From RBG-16-42-24 sp964396785 (lineage in GTDB: Bacteria > Patescibacteriota > Microgenomatia > UBA8517), in the NCBI GenBank assembly GCA_964396785.1, contig CAYNFU010000007.1, forward strand, positions 1 through 29,282: 29,282 nt of DNA. The letters are read 5' to 3'. Shown piece after piece: positions 1 through 7,310 of this stretch (the first letter of the stretch is position 1; every line of letters starts with the position of its first letter). Below the pieces are notes generated by a model, which saw nothing but the letters and a program-made list of their open reading frames with translations, was not told the origin of the DNA and did no database searches. The position numbers and the translations under genes are program-made.

Positions 1-643
1 ATTTTATCTAATTCTTCAAGGAGTTCTTTGTTTCTAATTCTCATATCGGCATCATCCAAAAGAAAACGAACAACGCCCTCCTTGTCCACAATAATATAAG
101 TATGTCCGGGAAACTGTCCTCTATGCATAGAGGAATTAAGAGTCAAAACTCCATAGGCTGATGTGACCTTTTTGTCTACGTCCAGGAGCACCGTAGACGA
201 ACCAAGCTCGGGCATCTGCTTCACCGCTTGAGCCCAGTCGTTTTTGGGGTCAACGGCTTACTTAAAGAAATTGTCTTGTCGTCGTTAAGCCTCGATTCTT
301 TGGCCATAGCAACCATTTGGTCCCAACACGATGGATAGCACATGGCTCCTTCTGTAAAGAAGATAACGACATTTTTCCCTTTGAGATCCTTAAGGCTAAT
401 TCTTCTTCCGTCATAGGCTTCAAGAGTAAACTCTGGGGCTGATTTTCCTAAAAGTGATTTAAAAACCGTATCGTCAGCTGGAGGCGGAGATTTGTGATGA
501 TCATCCGTCTGGACTACGCTTCCCTGAACATTTGAACCTAAGTTAGAATTATTTTTACCTTTCCCTGCAAGCAGAGTCCCCAAAGCAAAAAGGCCGCCTC
601 CAATGGCTAAAATTATGGCCACGGCGATAAGAGTTTTTCTCAT
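1..643 (-). CDS. Membrane-anchored peroxiredoxin-like (AhpC/TSA redoxin) protein, frameshifted and cut by window edge
   Basis: Thioredoxin-fold redoxin probably acting outside the membrane in thiol or peroxide chemistry. The first ~125 codons (643 down to ~265) encode an N-terminal membrane anchor (residues 5-27), a low-complexity linker with DDHH, then a redoxin core: SAPEFTLEAYDG, VVIFFTEGAMCYPSCWDQM with C102 and C106. This frame then runs into an early stop at 221. The next frame, from ~257 to base 1, continues the family seamlessly (AVDPKNDWAQAVKQMPELG, LNSSMHRGQFPGHTYIIVD) and leaves the window still open. So one base appears lost, or two gained, between 255 and 265. Its start overlaps the copper ATPase stop as TAATG, so it is the next gene of the CsoR-headed operon. 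The frameshift may be real or a sequencing error; nearby assembly damage makes an error plausible. Substrate unknown. Confidence 0.75.
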
Positions 644-2897
644 TACAATTTAACCTTCTTAAGAGCCAGTGCGTTGGCAACAACTATTAGAGAAGAAATA
701 CTCATTAGGATTGCCCCATATTCGGGGCGAAGCATGATGCCCCAAGGAATAAATACTCCTGCCGCGGCCGGAATTGCCAAGACGTTATAGCCAGTTGCCC
801 AGGCCAAATTCTGCTTCATTTTGGTATCGGTTGCACGACTTAGGGCAACTACTTTGACAATATCGAGGGGGTTACTTTTAACAAGTACAATTTCTGCGCT
901 TTCTATGGCCACATCCGTTCCAGCCCCAATTGCAATTCCAACATGGGCCTGGGTAAGGCTTGGGGCGTCGTTTACTCCGTCTCCCACCATGCCTACAGTA
1001 AAACCTTTTTTCTGAAGTTCTTTGACTTTGTTTACTTTATCCTCGGGTAAAACCTCGGCAAAAACAGTGTCTATCCCTAGCCTCTTGCCAACCTCCCCGG
1101 CTATATCTTTTTTGTCCCCAGTAAGCATCGCCGTCTTAACTCCCAATCCATGAAGCCTGGAAATTGCTTCTTTGGACTCTTCCCTAATTGTGTCTTCAAC
1201 AAAGATGGTTCCAGCAAAAAGCTTATCAACCGCAACAAATATCTCCGTCCCCAAGCCTTCTTCCCCGGCCGGGACTTCTATGACGTTTTCTTTAAATAGA
1301 TTTCTATTTCCTATAAGAACCTCTTTTGCCTCTACCCTTCCCGAGGCGCCTTTGCCCGGATAGGATTTAAACTCCTGGGCGGGCGTGAAGACAATACCCC
1401 TCGCTTTGGCTGCATTTACAATCCCCTTGGCAATTGAATGCTGGGAATGAACCTCAACGGCNNNNNNNNNNNNNNNNNNNNNNNNNNNNNNNNNNNNNNN
1501 NNNNNNNNNNNNNNNNNNNNNNNNNNNNNNNNNNNNNNNNNNNNNNNNNNNNNNNNNNNNNTGGCTGCATTTACAATCCCCTTGGCAATTGAATGCTGGG
1601 AATGAACCTCAACGGCCGCGGCCAGAGCAAGAAGTTGTCCTTCCCCTACCTTTGATTTATCTGCCAGCAAAACTTTACTTACCCCAAATTCCCCTTTTGT
1701 CAGTGTCCCTGTTTTATCCAAGACTACATAATTTATGCGCCTTGCAATCTCCAGGCCTCTCATGTCGCGTATCAGGATTCCGTTTCTGGCGGCAATAGTA
1801 CTTGTAATTGTCGTAACGGTCGGAATCGCCAAACCCAATGCGTGAGGACAGGCAATAACAACAACCGTAATAGCAAGCGTTGCTGCAAAAATTGCTCCCT
1901 GGGGATTAACAAAAAACCAGTAGATGAAGGTTCCCGATCCTACCAATACTGCAGTAAATGTCAGAACATTTGCCGCCTTGTCTGCAAGCTTCTGAACGGC
2001 TGGCTTAGTCTCCTGGGCCTCCCGAATCAACTTCATGATCTGGGAAACTGCAGTTTCGCTGCCTGTCTTTGTGACTTTTATGGTAAGCGAACCGTCATTA
2101 TTAATAGTGCCCCCAATTACTCCATCTCCAACATTTTTCTCAACTGGCCGTGACTCTCCAGTGATCATGCCTTCATTAACGGAGGAGTTTCCGTCAAGGA
2201 CTTCTCCGTCTATAGGAATCTTCTCTCCAGGCTTAACTAGAACAATATCTCCCTTAAGAAGCTCCTCGGTATTAACGTCCTTAACTTCTTTGCCTACAAG
2301 TTTATGAGCGGTGGGCGGAATTAATTTTGCAAGCTCCTTTAGGGCGTTCCCTGTTCCTATAACAGCCCGCATCTCCATCCAGTGGCCAAAAAGGAAGGCT
2401 AAAACCAAGGTTGAAATTTCCCACCATAAGCTCTCTCCTGGGAAAACGAAGGTCGCGGCTGCCGAAAAGAAGAAACCGGATAAAACAGCTAAAGAAACCA
2501 GAGTCATCATACCCCAATTGCGGCTTTTTAATTCGTCTTTGGCGGCCGCGTAAAAAGGCCATCCTCCGTACCAAGCAATAAGGGTCCCAAGGCCAAAGAG
2601 AACGATATTTCTTAGAGGAAAATCGATCGTAAATCCGAACCATTCTTGAATTTTCGGGGATAAAATTAGAACAATGATAGTTAGTGGTAAAACAACAAAG
2701 AATCGACGTTTAAAATCCTCCGCCATTCTTCTATGGTGTTCTGTATGGTCGCCCGACATTCCTTCCATTTTATGTCCCTCATGTTTCTCGTTTTGAGTCT
2801 TTACCTCAATTAAGTCCATCCCACATTTGGGACAGCTGCCTGGTTTATCCGAAGAAACATCTGGGTGCATGGGGCATAAGTATTTTTTGTTCTCCAT
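643..2897 (-). CDS. copB: CopB-type copper-translocating P1B-ATPase (spans assembly gap)
   Basis: Pumps copper out across the cytoplasmic membrane using ATP. Residues 6-32 form a heavy-metal-binding domain (CPMHP, CPKCGM; C8, C22, C25), followed by a His/Met-rich linker (HEGHKMEGMSGDHTEHH). Then come membrane helices, the actuator TGES (~246-249), the CPH metal motif of the CopB subgroup (~350-352), the phosphorylation site DKTGTLT (D394) and the hinge GDGVNDAP. The gene is split by 100 Ns at 1462-1561. The 55 bases before the gap (1407-1461) repeat exactly after it (1562-1616). Removing the Ns and one copy restores one frame of about 699 residues through VNAAKARGIVFTPAQEF, the normal length for the family. 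The usual His-Pro of the nucleotide domain reads SQHS. It overlaps the redoxin gene by 1 base and follows its upstream neighbour by 8. Family assignment is firm; metal specificity rests on the CPH motif and the CsoR operon. Confidence 0.92.
1407..1616. other. Scaffold gap: 100 Ns flanked by an exact 55-bp direct repeat (assembly artefact)
   Basis: Bases 1462-1561 are N. Bases 1407-1461 and 1562-1616 are identical (begin TGGCTGCATTTACAATCCCC, end CAACGGC). The two contig ends overlap by exactly 55 bases yet were joined with a fixed 100-N spacer. Removing one copy and the Ns (155 bases) restores the copper ATPase frame. The repeat is therefore not biological, and the gap most likely has no missing sequence. 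Confidence 0.93.
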
Positions 2898-2905
2898 ATA
2901 TTTTT

Positions 2906-3343
2906 TTAAAACTCCCAGCTAAAAAGACGCTCTGAAATTCTTCCCACATCCGTCATTTTAAGTTTAATCTCTTTAGGGCTCGGAGAAATTTTGTTAAATT
3001 TCAAAATACCCTCCCTGTGGTGGTCCCCTGGAGGATCCCCCTCCCAACTTAAAGGGACATATTCTTTTTCCTCCACCCAAAGCCTGGTCAGCTTAGGAAG
3101 ATCCTCGCTTAACTCTAAAGAGTGCGTATCAAGAGTTACCTCAAATTCCCAAATTTCAGAATCGGGGACATTTTTAGGTAGAATCCCAACAAATACCTCT
3201 CCTTGGCTGTCAACCTTCTGGGGCAAAGTTTTTGTTTCCTCTAAGGGTAGATTTTGCCTGCCTAAATCGGCCTTGGGTCTAAAAAAAATAAGTCCCAATA
3301 GACCCAATCCAAGAAGGGTAATAATTAATTTTCCTTTTGTCAT
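2906..3343 (-). CDS. Hypothetical protein with single N-terminal membrane anchor
   Basis: A 145-residue protein whose family I cannot name. It has one N-terminal hydrophobic segment (about residues 4-22), then a soluble domain likely exposed outside the membrane. That domain contains WEFEVTLDTHSLEL, a charged stretch and WEGDPPGDHHREGILKF, which could bind a metal through its His pair, followed by a short beta-rich tail. I chose the start at 3343 because it overlaps the upstream stop as ATGA; an in-frame extension to 3415 would run 72 bases deeper into the upstream gene. It lies between the CC-A-H membrane protein and CopB in the copper operon. A copper-related periplasmic role is inferred from position only. 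Confidence 0.8.
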   Translation of the reverse strand: MTKGKLIITLLGLGLLGLIFFRPKADLGRQNLPLEETKTLPQKVDSQGEVFVGILPKNVPDSEIWEFEVTLDTHSLELSEDLPKLTRLWVEEKEYVPLSWEGDPPGDHHREGILKFNKISPSPKEIKLKMTDVGRISERLFSWEF

Positions 3344-3750
3344 ATATTTGATAATTTCTTTAACTTTATTAAAAGATAAACTACCCCTACCGCATTTCCG
3401 AAAATCCCAATCCAAAAAAGCTCTATCTGGTACTGGGCAACAAGGCTCAAAAACCCAGATACGGCAATAACCGGCAGTATATTTGCTAGATAGTGTGCGC
3501 AGCAGGAAACCATGGCAAAAGTACTTGTAGTTCCGGAAACGGCAACTACTCCTCCATGGGCACCCCTAGCTACCTGCTTTAGTTTAGTAAAAAGAGCCAC
3601 CTGCACCCCAAAACCCGCCGAAAGAGTCAAAATAAAATACCAATACCTTGTAAATTGTTCTTGAGCAAAATCTATTCCCGAAATTAGGCTAACCAGGGAA
3701 AAATAGATAGCCAAAAGTCCCAAAGATGCAAGAAATCCCTTAATTATCAT
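3340..3750 (-). CDS. Small polytopic membrane protein with CC-A-H motif
   Basis: 136-residue membrane protein with about four hydrophobic segments (residues ~3-22, ~37-55, ~75-100, ~108-128). The third carries SCCAHYLANILP, with C83, C84 and H86 inside or beside the membrane, a plausible soft-metal site resembling paired Cys in metal transport proteins such as MerT. This resemblance is by motif only. The start at 3750 gives a 4-base ATGA overlap with the heavy-metal-binding peptide upstream. The longer frame to 3798 would read through most of that peptide out of frame, so I reject it. It overlaps the downstream gene by 4 bases. The likely role is copper or other metal movement across the membrane in this operon; direction is unknown. 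Confidence 0.82.
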   Translation of the reverse strand: MIIKGFLASLGLLAIYFSLVSLISGIDFAQEQFTRYWYFILTLSAGFGVQVALFTKLKQVARGAHGGVVAVSGTTSTFAMVSCCAHYLANILPVIAVSGFLSLVAQYQIELFWIGIFGNAVGVVYLLIKLKKLSNI

Positions 3751-3857
3751 CCTTCTTTCTCTTTTACCTCTACCAAGTTCATGCCACACTTGGGACAACT
3801 ACCAGGACCATCGGACTTTACTTCCGGGTGCATGGGGCATGTATAGGCTTTTTTCAT
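3747..3857 (-). CDS. 36-residue heavy-metal-binding peptide (HMBD/YHS-like)
   Basis: A very short gene easily missed by length cut-offs. It starts MKKAYTCPMHPEV and contains CPKCGMNLVEV, giving the CPMHP...CPxCGM pattern of the heavy-metal-binding domain at the N terminus of CopB-type ATPases. It ends KEKEG. Reality is supported by ATGA overlaps on both sides: its ATG overlaps the YHS gene stop (3854-3857) and its TGA overlaps the start of the CC-A-H membrane protein (3747-3750). It closely matches the first 32 residues of CopB in this same operon, so it is probably an internal duplicate or detached metal-binding module. A role as a cytoplasmic copper carrier or buffer, like CopZ in function but not in fold, is inferred. 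Confidence 0.88.
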   Translation of the reverse strand: MKKAYTCPMHPEVKSDGPGSCPKCGMNLVEVKEKEG

Positions 3858-4030
3858 TTATTCCGTTCACCTCCTTTTGGTATCCAATGTTCTGGGTTCG
3901 CATCGAACATACTCTTGTCTTGTTCTGAGCAGAAATAATAAGTTTTTTCCCCGTAAACGGATGAAAATTTCATCTCGCTTTTGGGTTTTTCCATCCCACA
4001 AACCGGATCTTTAACAATATCCTCTCCCAT
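3854..4030 (-). CDS. YHS-domain protein
   Basis: 58-residue protein consisting almost entirely of a YHS domain: KDPVCGM near the N terminus, then YGEKTYYFCSEQDKSMFDANPEHW, ending in a Lys/Arg-rich tail. YHS domains are small treble-clef-like modules common in copper and heavy-metal proteins, where the Cys residues probably bind metal. I use the ATG at 4030, one base after the upstream stop. A TTG four codons earlier (4042) would also be in frame but overlaps the DUF5676 stop. Its own stop overlaps the 36-residue metal-binding peptide by 4 bases. The likely job is metal binding or delivery in the cytoplasm, inferred from family and operon. Confidence 0.88.
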   Translation of the reverse strand: MGEDIVKDPVCGMEKPKSEMKFSSVYGEKTYYFCSEQDKSMFDANPEHWIPKGGERNK

Positions 4031-4031
4031 C

Positions 4032-4289
4032 TCACTTAACAAAATAGTTATATGCCTTGGCCAAAAGCCAACCTGAAACCCAGGAAGCTAATGTAAAACT
4101 AACAAGGCCAAGTAAAAAGCCGCTAGGAGCATCTTTCCAAGCGCTACTTAGATCCAGCATATGGAACCAGGTGGTAGCTACAACCTTATAAAGACCGGGC
4201 GTAAAAAGAGCCACAATGTAGCAGACTAGGAAATAGGCTGCACCCAAAACTCCAAATCCTTTCGCCATTGCGCTTTCATTTAATTTCAT
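4032..4289 (-). CDS. DUF5676 family small membrane protein
   Basis: 85-residue protein matching the pattern of DUF5676: MKLNESAMAKGFG start, two membrane helices (about residues 10-32 and 55-78), a WFHMLDL segment between them and a short tail. Members of this family commonly sit beside copper P-type ATPases, YHS and DUF305 genes; their biochemical role is not established. The start at 4289 is preceded by a strong ribosome site (GGGGGTGAG, within 4295-4306) 20 bases after the DUF305 stop. The in-frame extension to 4319 would overlap DUF305 and skip that site. Single base to the YHS start downstream. Confidence 0.85.
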   Translation of the reverse strand: MKLNESAMAKGFGVLGAAYFLVCYIVALFTPGLYKVVATTWFHMLDLSSAWKDAPSGFLLGLVSFTLASWVSGWLLAKAYNYFVK

Positions 4290-4309
4290 TCTTCTCACCC
4301 CCTCTCTTA

Positions 4310-4729
4310 TTAATACCAACTATCAAGCCAGCTTTTCATCATTTCTATTTCTTTAGTTTGAGCAATAATAATGTCGTTGGCCAAATCTTTAAGTTCCTCT
4401 TTCTCGGAATTACTAAGAACCAGATTGGCCATATCGATTGCACCCTGGTGGTGTTCAATCATGAGAGTTATAAACATTCTGTCAAAATCGTCTCCCTTTA
4501 GCGTGGCGAGGGTCGAAGACATCTCGCCCATACTCATTCCCATATTCATTCCCTGCATCCCCGTCGCAGAATATTGATCAGCCTGCATCATATAAGCTCC
4601 TCCCCTACCCATACCCATCATATTCATCATGGAGTAATTTCGATTATTCACTACGTATCCTGAAATAATTACTCCTGCTACAAGACCTGCCAAGGCCGCC
4701 AAAACTATGTATAAAGAATTTTTTTCCAT
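4310..4729 (-). CDS. DUF305 protein, Met-rich, membrane anchored
   Basis: 139-residue protein. An N-terminal membrane segment (residues ~6-26) is followed by a Met-rich stretch of about 45 residues (MMNMMGMGRGG, MQGMNMGMSMGEM) and then the DUF305 helical domain with its hallmark IEHHQGAIDMA. DUF305 proteins form ferritin-like four-helix bundles and are often linked to copper; Met clusters bind Cu(I) in other copper proteins (e.g. CusB/CusF, PcoC). Likely an extracytoplasmic copper binder attached to the membrane. The ATG at 4729 is chosen because a perfect ribosome site (GGGGAGGTGAT, 4734-4744) lies just upstream; a GTG three codons earlier is inside that site. Confidence 0.9.
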   Translation of the reverse strand: MEKNSLYIVLAALAGLVAGVIISGYVVNNRNYSMMNMMGMGRGGAYMMQADQYSATGMQGMNMGMSMGEMSSTLATLKGDDFDRMFITLMIEHHQGAIDMANLVLSNSEKEELKDLANDIIIAQTKEIEMMKSWLDSWY

Positions 4730-4747
4730 AAATATCACCTCCCCTTT

Positions 4748-5983
4748 TTATGCACCGCAACTTCCGCCAGCTCCACCTTTAAATTGTACTGGGCCTACTT
4801 TGGCGTAAATATCTGCGGCTCCTTTTGCAGACGAATAAGCCTCACCCAAAGCTTCCTTAGCGGAAACATCTTCCCAAGAAATTCCTTGACGAGCAAAGTA
4901 TGTGGCCGTCGTCAAATAAGTGTCAGGAAACCAGAAGGAATTAAGCTTCAAAACCTCTTTATATATTTCTTCATCGGATAGTCCTTTGGAAACCATTAGT
5001 TCAATTGCGGCGAGTGCCGCCATGCCGTGGTTGCAATCTGGAAACCAGGTAGAATTGCCGCAGCAAGGACGATATACTCCTTTGGCAATCTCCCCAACCC
5101 GCCTTTGCTGCTCGGAAGTTAACGGTATTAAATCAAACTTATTGAGATAGTTGACGGCGTCCCCTCGGGCTAGACTCCAACCCCCTGTTGAGGCAAAATT
5201 TCCAACGCGTCCTGCATATTCCTGTCCCAAAGGCCCCTCTGTATAAACGATACTTTTTTGGGCGAGGCCCAAAGCCCAAAGCATGTCGACCACAAACTGG
5301 CCGTTTTTCATATCGATACTAATTGGAATATTTCCCCCTTCCCTTAATATCTTCTTTTGCTCGTCGGTCGGTTTTAGACCATTTTCAAATTTATCGGCGT
5401 CAATTACCCCAAGAGCAATAAGCCTTGGACCAATATCTCCCCAGGAAACAGGAAGGCTAAATCCAGCTTCAGGGAGAACCTTACCGGGAAGATCCGATAA
5501 ATCAAGGAGCTTCTCCCCCGACCTCTCCCACGCCTCCATTCCTCCTTCCAGGTGTTTTATGTTCGTATAGCCCAATTTTTTGAGAGTGACGAGGGCCTCG
5601 GAACTCATCCTTCCAGTTTTACAATAAAGGACTATTTCTGCATTTTTGTCCTGGGGAAGTTGGGTTCTTGCCGCCACAATCCCGTCGTATTCAACAAAGG
5701 TATCTGTTCCTACAACCTCTCCTTCATAAGGGGTGTGGACATTAATTAATGTAAAGTTTTTATTATTTAGCCTCTCTTTTAACTCACGTACACTAATTTT
5801 CTCGTTTGCCGAGACTAAAAGAGCCGGCGGGATTCTGAATATGGACGAGAGTTTATCCTTAGCGGTACCAGCATAAATTCCTAAAAGGAAAAAGCTGGCA
5901 AAAAGAATAGGAAGCGCTACTACTAAAGGTACCTTTTTTAGGTTTTTTCCAACCTTTTTAATACTAAATTTCGCTTTGGCCAT
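4748..5983 (-). CDS. Membrane-anchored rhodanese fused to a Cys/His domain (CC...DCNHG)
   Basis: 411-residue protein. Basic N terminus and one membrane helix (~18-39), then a rhodanese domain (~60-158) with the active-site loop CKTGRMS (C121) and GGMEAWERSG. The C-terminal half (~170-411) I cannot assign to a named family. It carries PCCGNSTWFPDCNHGMAA (C307, C308, C317, H319), a later NSFWFPDTY and a Gly-rich end GGAGGSCGA with C409. Rhodaneses move sulfane sulfur. The second domain's clustered Cys and His suggest a metal or persulfide site. Orientation should place both domains outside the membrane. Two bases separate it from the upstream gene, and 18 from DUF305. Role inferred: sulfur transfer or thiol-copper chemistry at the cell surface. 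Confidence 0.85.
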   Translation of the reverse strand: MAKAKFSIKKVGKNLKKVPLVVALPILFASFFLLGIYAGTAKDKLSSIFRIPPALLVSANEKISVRELKERLNNKNFTLINVHTPYEGEVVGTDTFVEYDGIVAARTQLPQDKNAEIVLYCKTGRMSSEALVTLKKLGYTNIKHLEGGMEAWERSGEKLLDLSDLPGKVLPEAGFSLPVSWGDIGPRLIALGVIDADKFENGLKPTDEQKKILREGGNIPISIDMKNGQFVVDMLWALGLAQKSIVYTEGPLGQEYAGRVGNFASTGGWSLARGDAVNYLNKFDLIPLTSEQQRRVGEIAKGVYRPCCGNSTWFPDCNHGMAALAAIELMVSKGLSDEEIYKEVLKLNSFWFPDTYLTTATYFARQGISWEDVSAKEALGEAYSSAKGAADIYAKVGPVQFKGGAGGSCGA

Positions 5984-5985
5984 TC

Positions 5986-6531
5986 TTATATGACGAAGTT
6001 GAGCAAAATATATAGGGCAAGACTCAAAATGAGGATGCTCCCAAGGCTTACAATTATTCTTTGGAATGGAAAATAGACCTTACCGCGGGCTTTGATAAGT
6101 GCATTATCGATAATATCAACTAAATAAAATAGAATTCCGCCGGAAATTACTCCGAAAGTAAGTTTATCTACCCCGAAAATCTGCCCTGCATGGGGGTTAA
6201 TTAAGTAGAATCTAAGTTTTGCAACCATATAGTCGTTAAAAGCGTAGAATGACCAGACCGTTAGGCCAAAAAAGATAATGTAGGTAGTTGGTCTTAAAAT
6301 AGATGGAACAATTTTTACTTTTTTGGCAAGCCAGGAATCAAACCAAAAAGAAACAGCACCAATTAGAGCCGCAAGCCATACGCCAGTTATCGCATCGTCA
6401 ATCCCAAAAAATCTGGCTACAGAAAGACCGATTGCGGCGCCTCCTACACATAAAGGGCAATGGGCGTATGCCGTGGGAACAAAAAAAATGAGGCCCAAAA
6501 AGGCCAATAGTAACGACATTACTTTCTTCAT
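5986..6531 (-). CDS. Polytopic membrane protein with HCPLC motif after signal peptide
   Basis: 181 residues. A clear signal peptide (MKKVMSLLLAFLGLIFFVPTAYA) ends in AYA just before HCPLCVGGAA; cleavage there would leave His as the first mature residue, followed by a C-x2-C pair. Four further membrane helices follow (~35-60, ~78-98, ~125-145, ~157-180). Not a family I can name. The ATGA overlap with the DUF1573 gene (6528-6531) and the 2-base gap to the rhodanese gene fix it in the copper operon. The HCPLC motif on the outer face is a plausible copper or disulfide site; transporter or redox membrane protein are both possible. Confidence 0.85.
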   Translation of the reverse strand: MKKVMSLLLAFLGLIFFVPTAYAHCPLCVGGAAIGLSVARFFGIDDAITGVWLAALIGAVSFWFDSWLAKKVKIVPSILRPTTYIIFFGLTVWSFYAFNDYMVAKLRFYLINPHAGQIFGVDKLTFGVISGGILFYLVDIIDNALIKARGKVYFPFQRIIVSLGSILILSLALYILLNFVI

Positions 6532-7034
6532 TCTGAAACAACTTTCCCGCTAAACGTCAACTCTTTTATACCAGCTGGGTCAGAAAAAGTAAGATAAACT
6601 ACCCTATTAAACGGCCCCACTCCCTCAGGACCGTGGGCGGCGGGATCGAACTTAACAATAACTTTCCCCTCTTGTCCGGCTCCTATCTCAATATTTACCG
6701 GCGGGTTTGCATCCCCATGGCCTTCCATACCAAAGAATGGAGTTTCCTCACCCATTATTTGAACCGAAGCAGTAGTACACATACATGAGGTGGTCACTTT
6801 TTTTAGTTTAATAGTACTTCCAGATGTATTTTTAATAGAATACTCTTTGGTTACAATTCCCCCATTTATCGGAACTTCTCCCAACTCATAAAAGGTTGGG
6901 TTAGCTTCAATCCCCGAAACTTCGGAAAGCACCTCGGAGGTGGCAGTGGATTTGCCCCCCAAAAGAGCGACACCCCCTCCAATAAGAAGGACCGTAGCAA
7001 CTACTATAGTTATTAGGACTTTTGAATCTTTCAT
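6528..7034 (-). CDS. DUF1573 family lipid- or membrane-anchored extracellular protein
   Basis: 168 residues. N-terminal membrane anchor (~7-26), then an immunoglobulin-like DUF1573 domain: NPTFYELGEVPINGGIVTKEYSIKNT at its start, TTSCMCTTASV in the middle, and a beta-rich end with GVGPFNRVVYLTF. DUF1573 folds as a beta sandwich resembling MSP/ASPM domains and is usually extracytoplasmic; its biochemical function is unknown. The C-M-C pair inside TTSCMCT is a common family feature and could bind metal. It starts 3 bases after csoR, preceded by an AAAGGGAA ribosome site inside the end of csoR, and ends with an ATGA overlap. Confidence 0.88.
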   Translation of the reverse strand: MKDSKVLITIVVATVLLIGGGVALLGGKSTATSEVLSEVSGIEANPTFYELGEVPINGGIVTKEYSIKNTSGSTIKLKKVTTSCMCTTASVQIMGEETPFFGMEGHGDANPPVNIEIGAGQEGKVIVKFDPAAHGPEGVGPFNRVVYLTFSDPAGIKELTFSGKVVSE

Positions 7035-7037
7035 TTT

Positions 7038-7304
7038 CTATTCCCTTTTAAATAGATCTACTATCTCATCAACCAATTGTTCACTCTTACCATTTGGCCC
7101 GTGGATGTCTTTTAGCACACAGGAATGAAGATGTCCATGAAGTATTATTTCGTCGACTTTTTTAAGGGCCGCCTGAACGGCCCTAGATTGATGAATTACA
7201 TCAGGACAGTAATCCTCTCCTTCAATCATATGCTTCACCTTCTCAAGGTGCCCCTGGGCAATAGACAATCTTTTTAGAGCTTCCCCTTTAGCGTGTCCGT
7301 CCAT
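7038..7304 (-). CDS. csoR: CsoR-family copper-sensing transcriptional repressor
   Basis: 88-residue all-helical DNA-binding protein of the CsoR/RcnR (DUF156) family. The Cu(I) ligands fit: C33, H58 and C62 with the exact C-x24-H-x3-C spacing of CsoR. The N-terminal position that is His in nickel-sensing RcnR is not conserved as such, so copper is the most likely effector, although persulfide-sensing CstR keeps the two Cys but lacks the His. It is the first gene of the leftward operon and probably represses it: an imperfect inverted repeat of the CsoR type lies just upstream at 7311-7333. There is no Shine-Dalgarno before the ATG and the presumed -10 ends seven bases ahead, suggesting a leaderless message. 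Confidence 0.93.
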   Translation of the reverse strand: MDGHAKGEALKRLSIAQGHLEKVKHMIEGEDYCPDVIHQSRAVQAALKKVDEIILHGHLHSCVLKDIHGPNGKSEQLVDEIVDLFKRE

Positions 7305-7310
7305 TTGTCA

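Noticed and set aside
643..1254. Separate 203-residue truncated ATPase gene
   Set aside because: It is the 3' part of CopB; the break comes from the 100-N gap and duplicated 55 bases.
1407..1616. Biological direct repeat or target-site duplication
   Set aside because: Exact 55-base repeat only around Ns, and collapsing restores the gene.
3751..3798. Longer start for CC-A-H membrane protein
   Set aside because: It is an out-of-frame reading of the 36-residue metal-binding peptide; the ATGA overlap at 3750 fits better.
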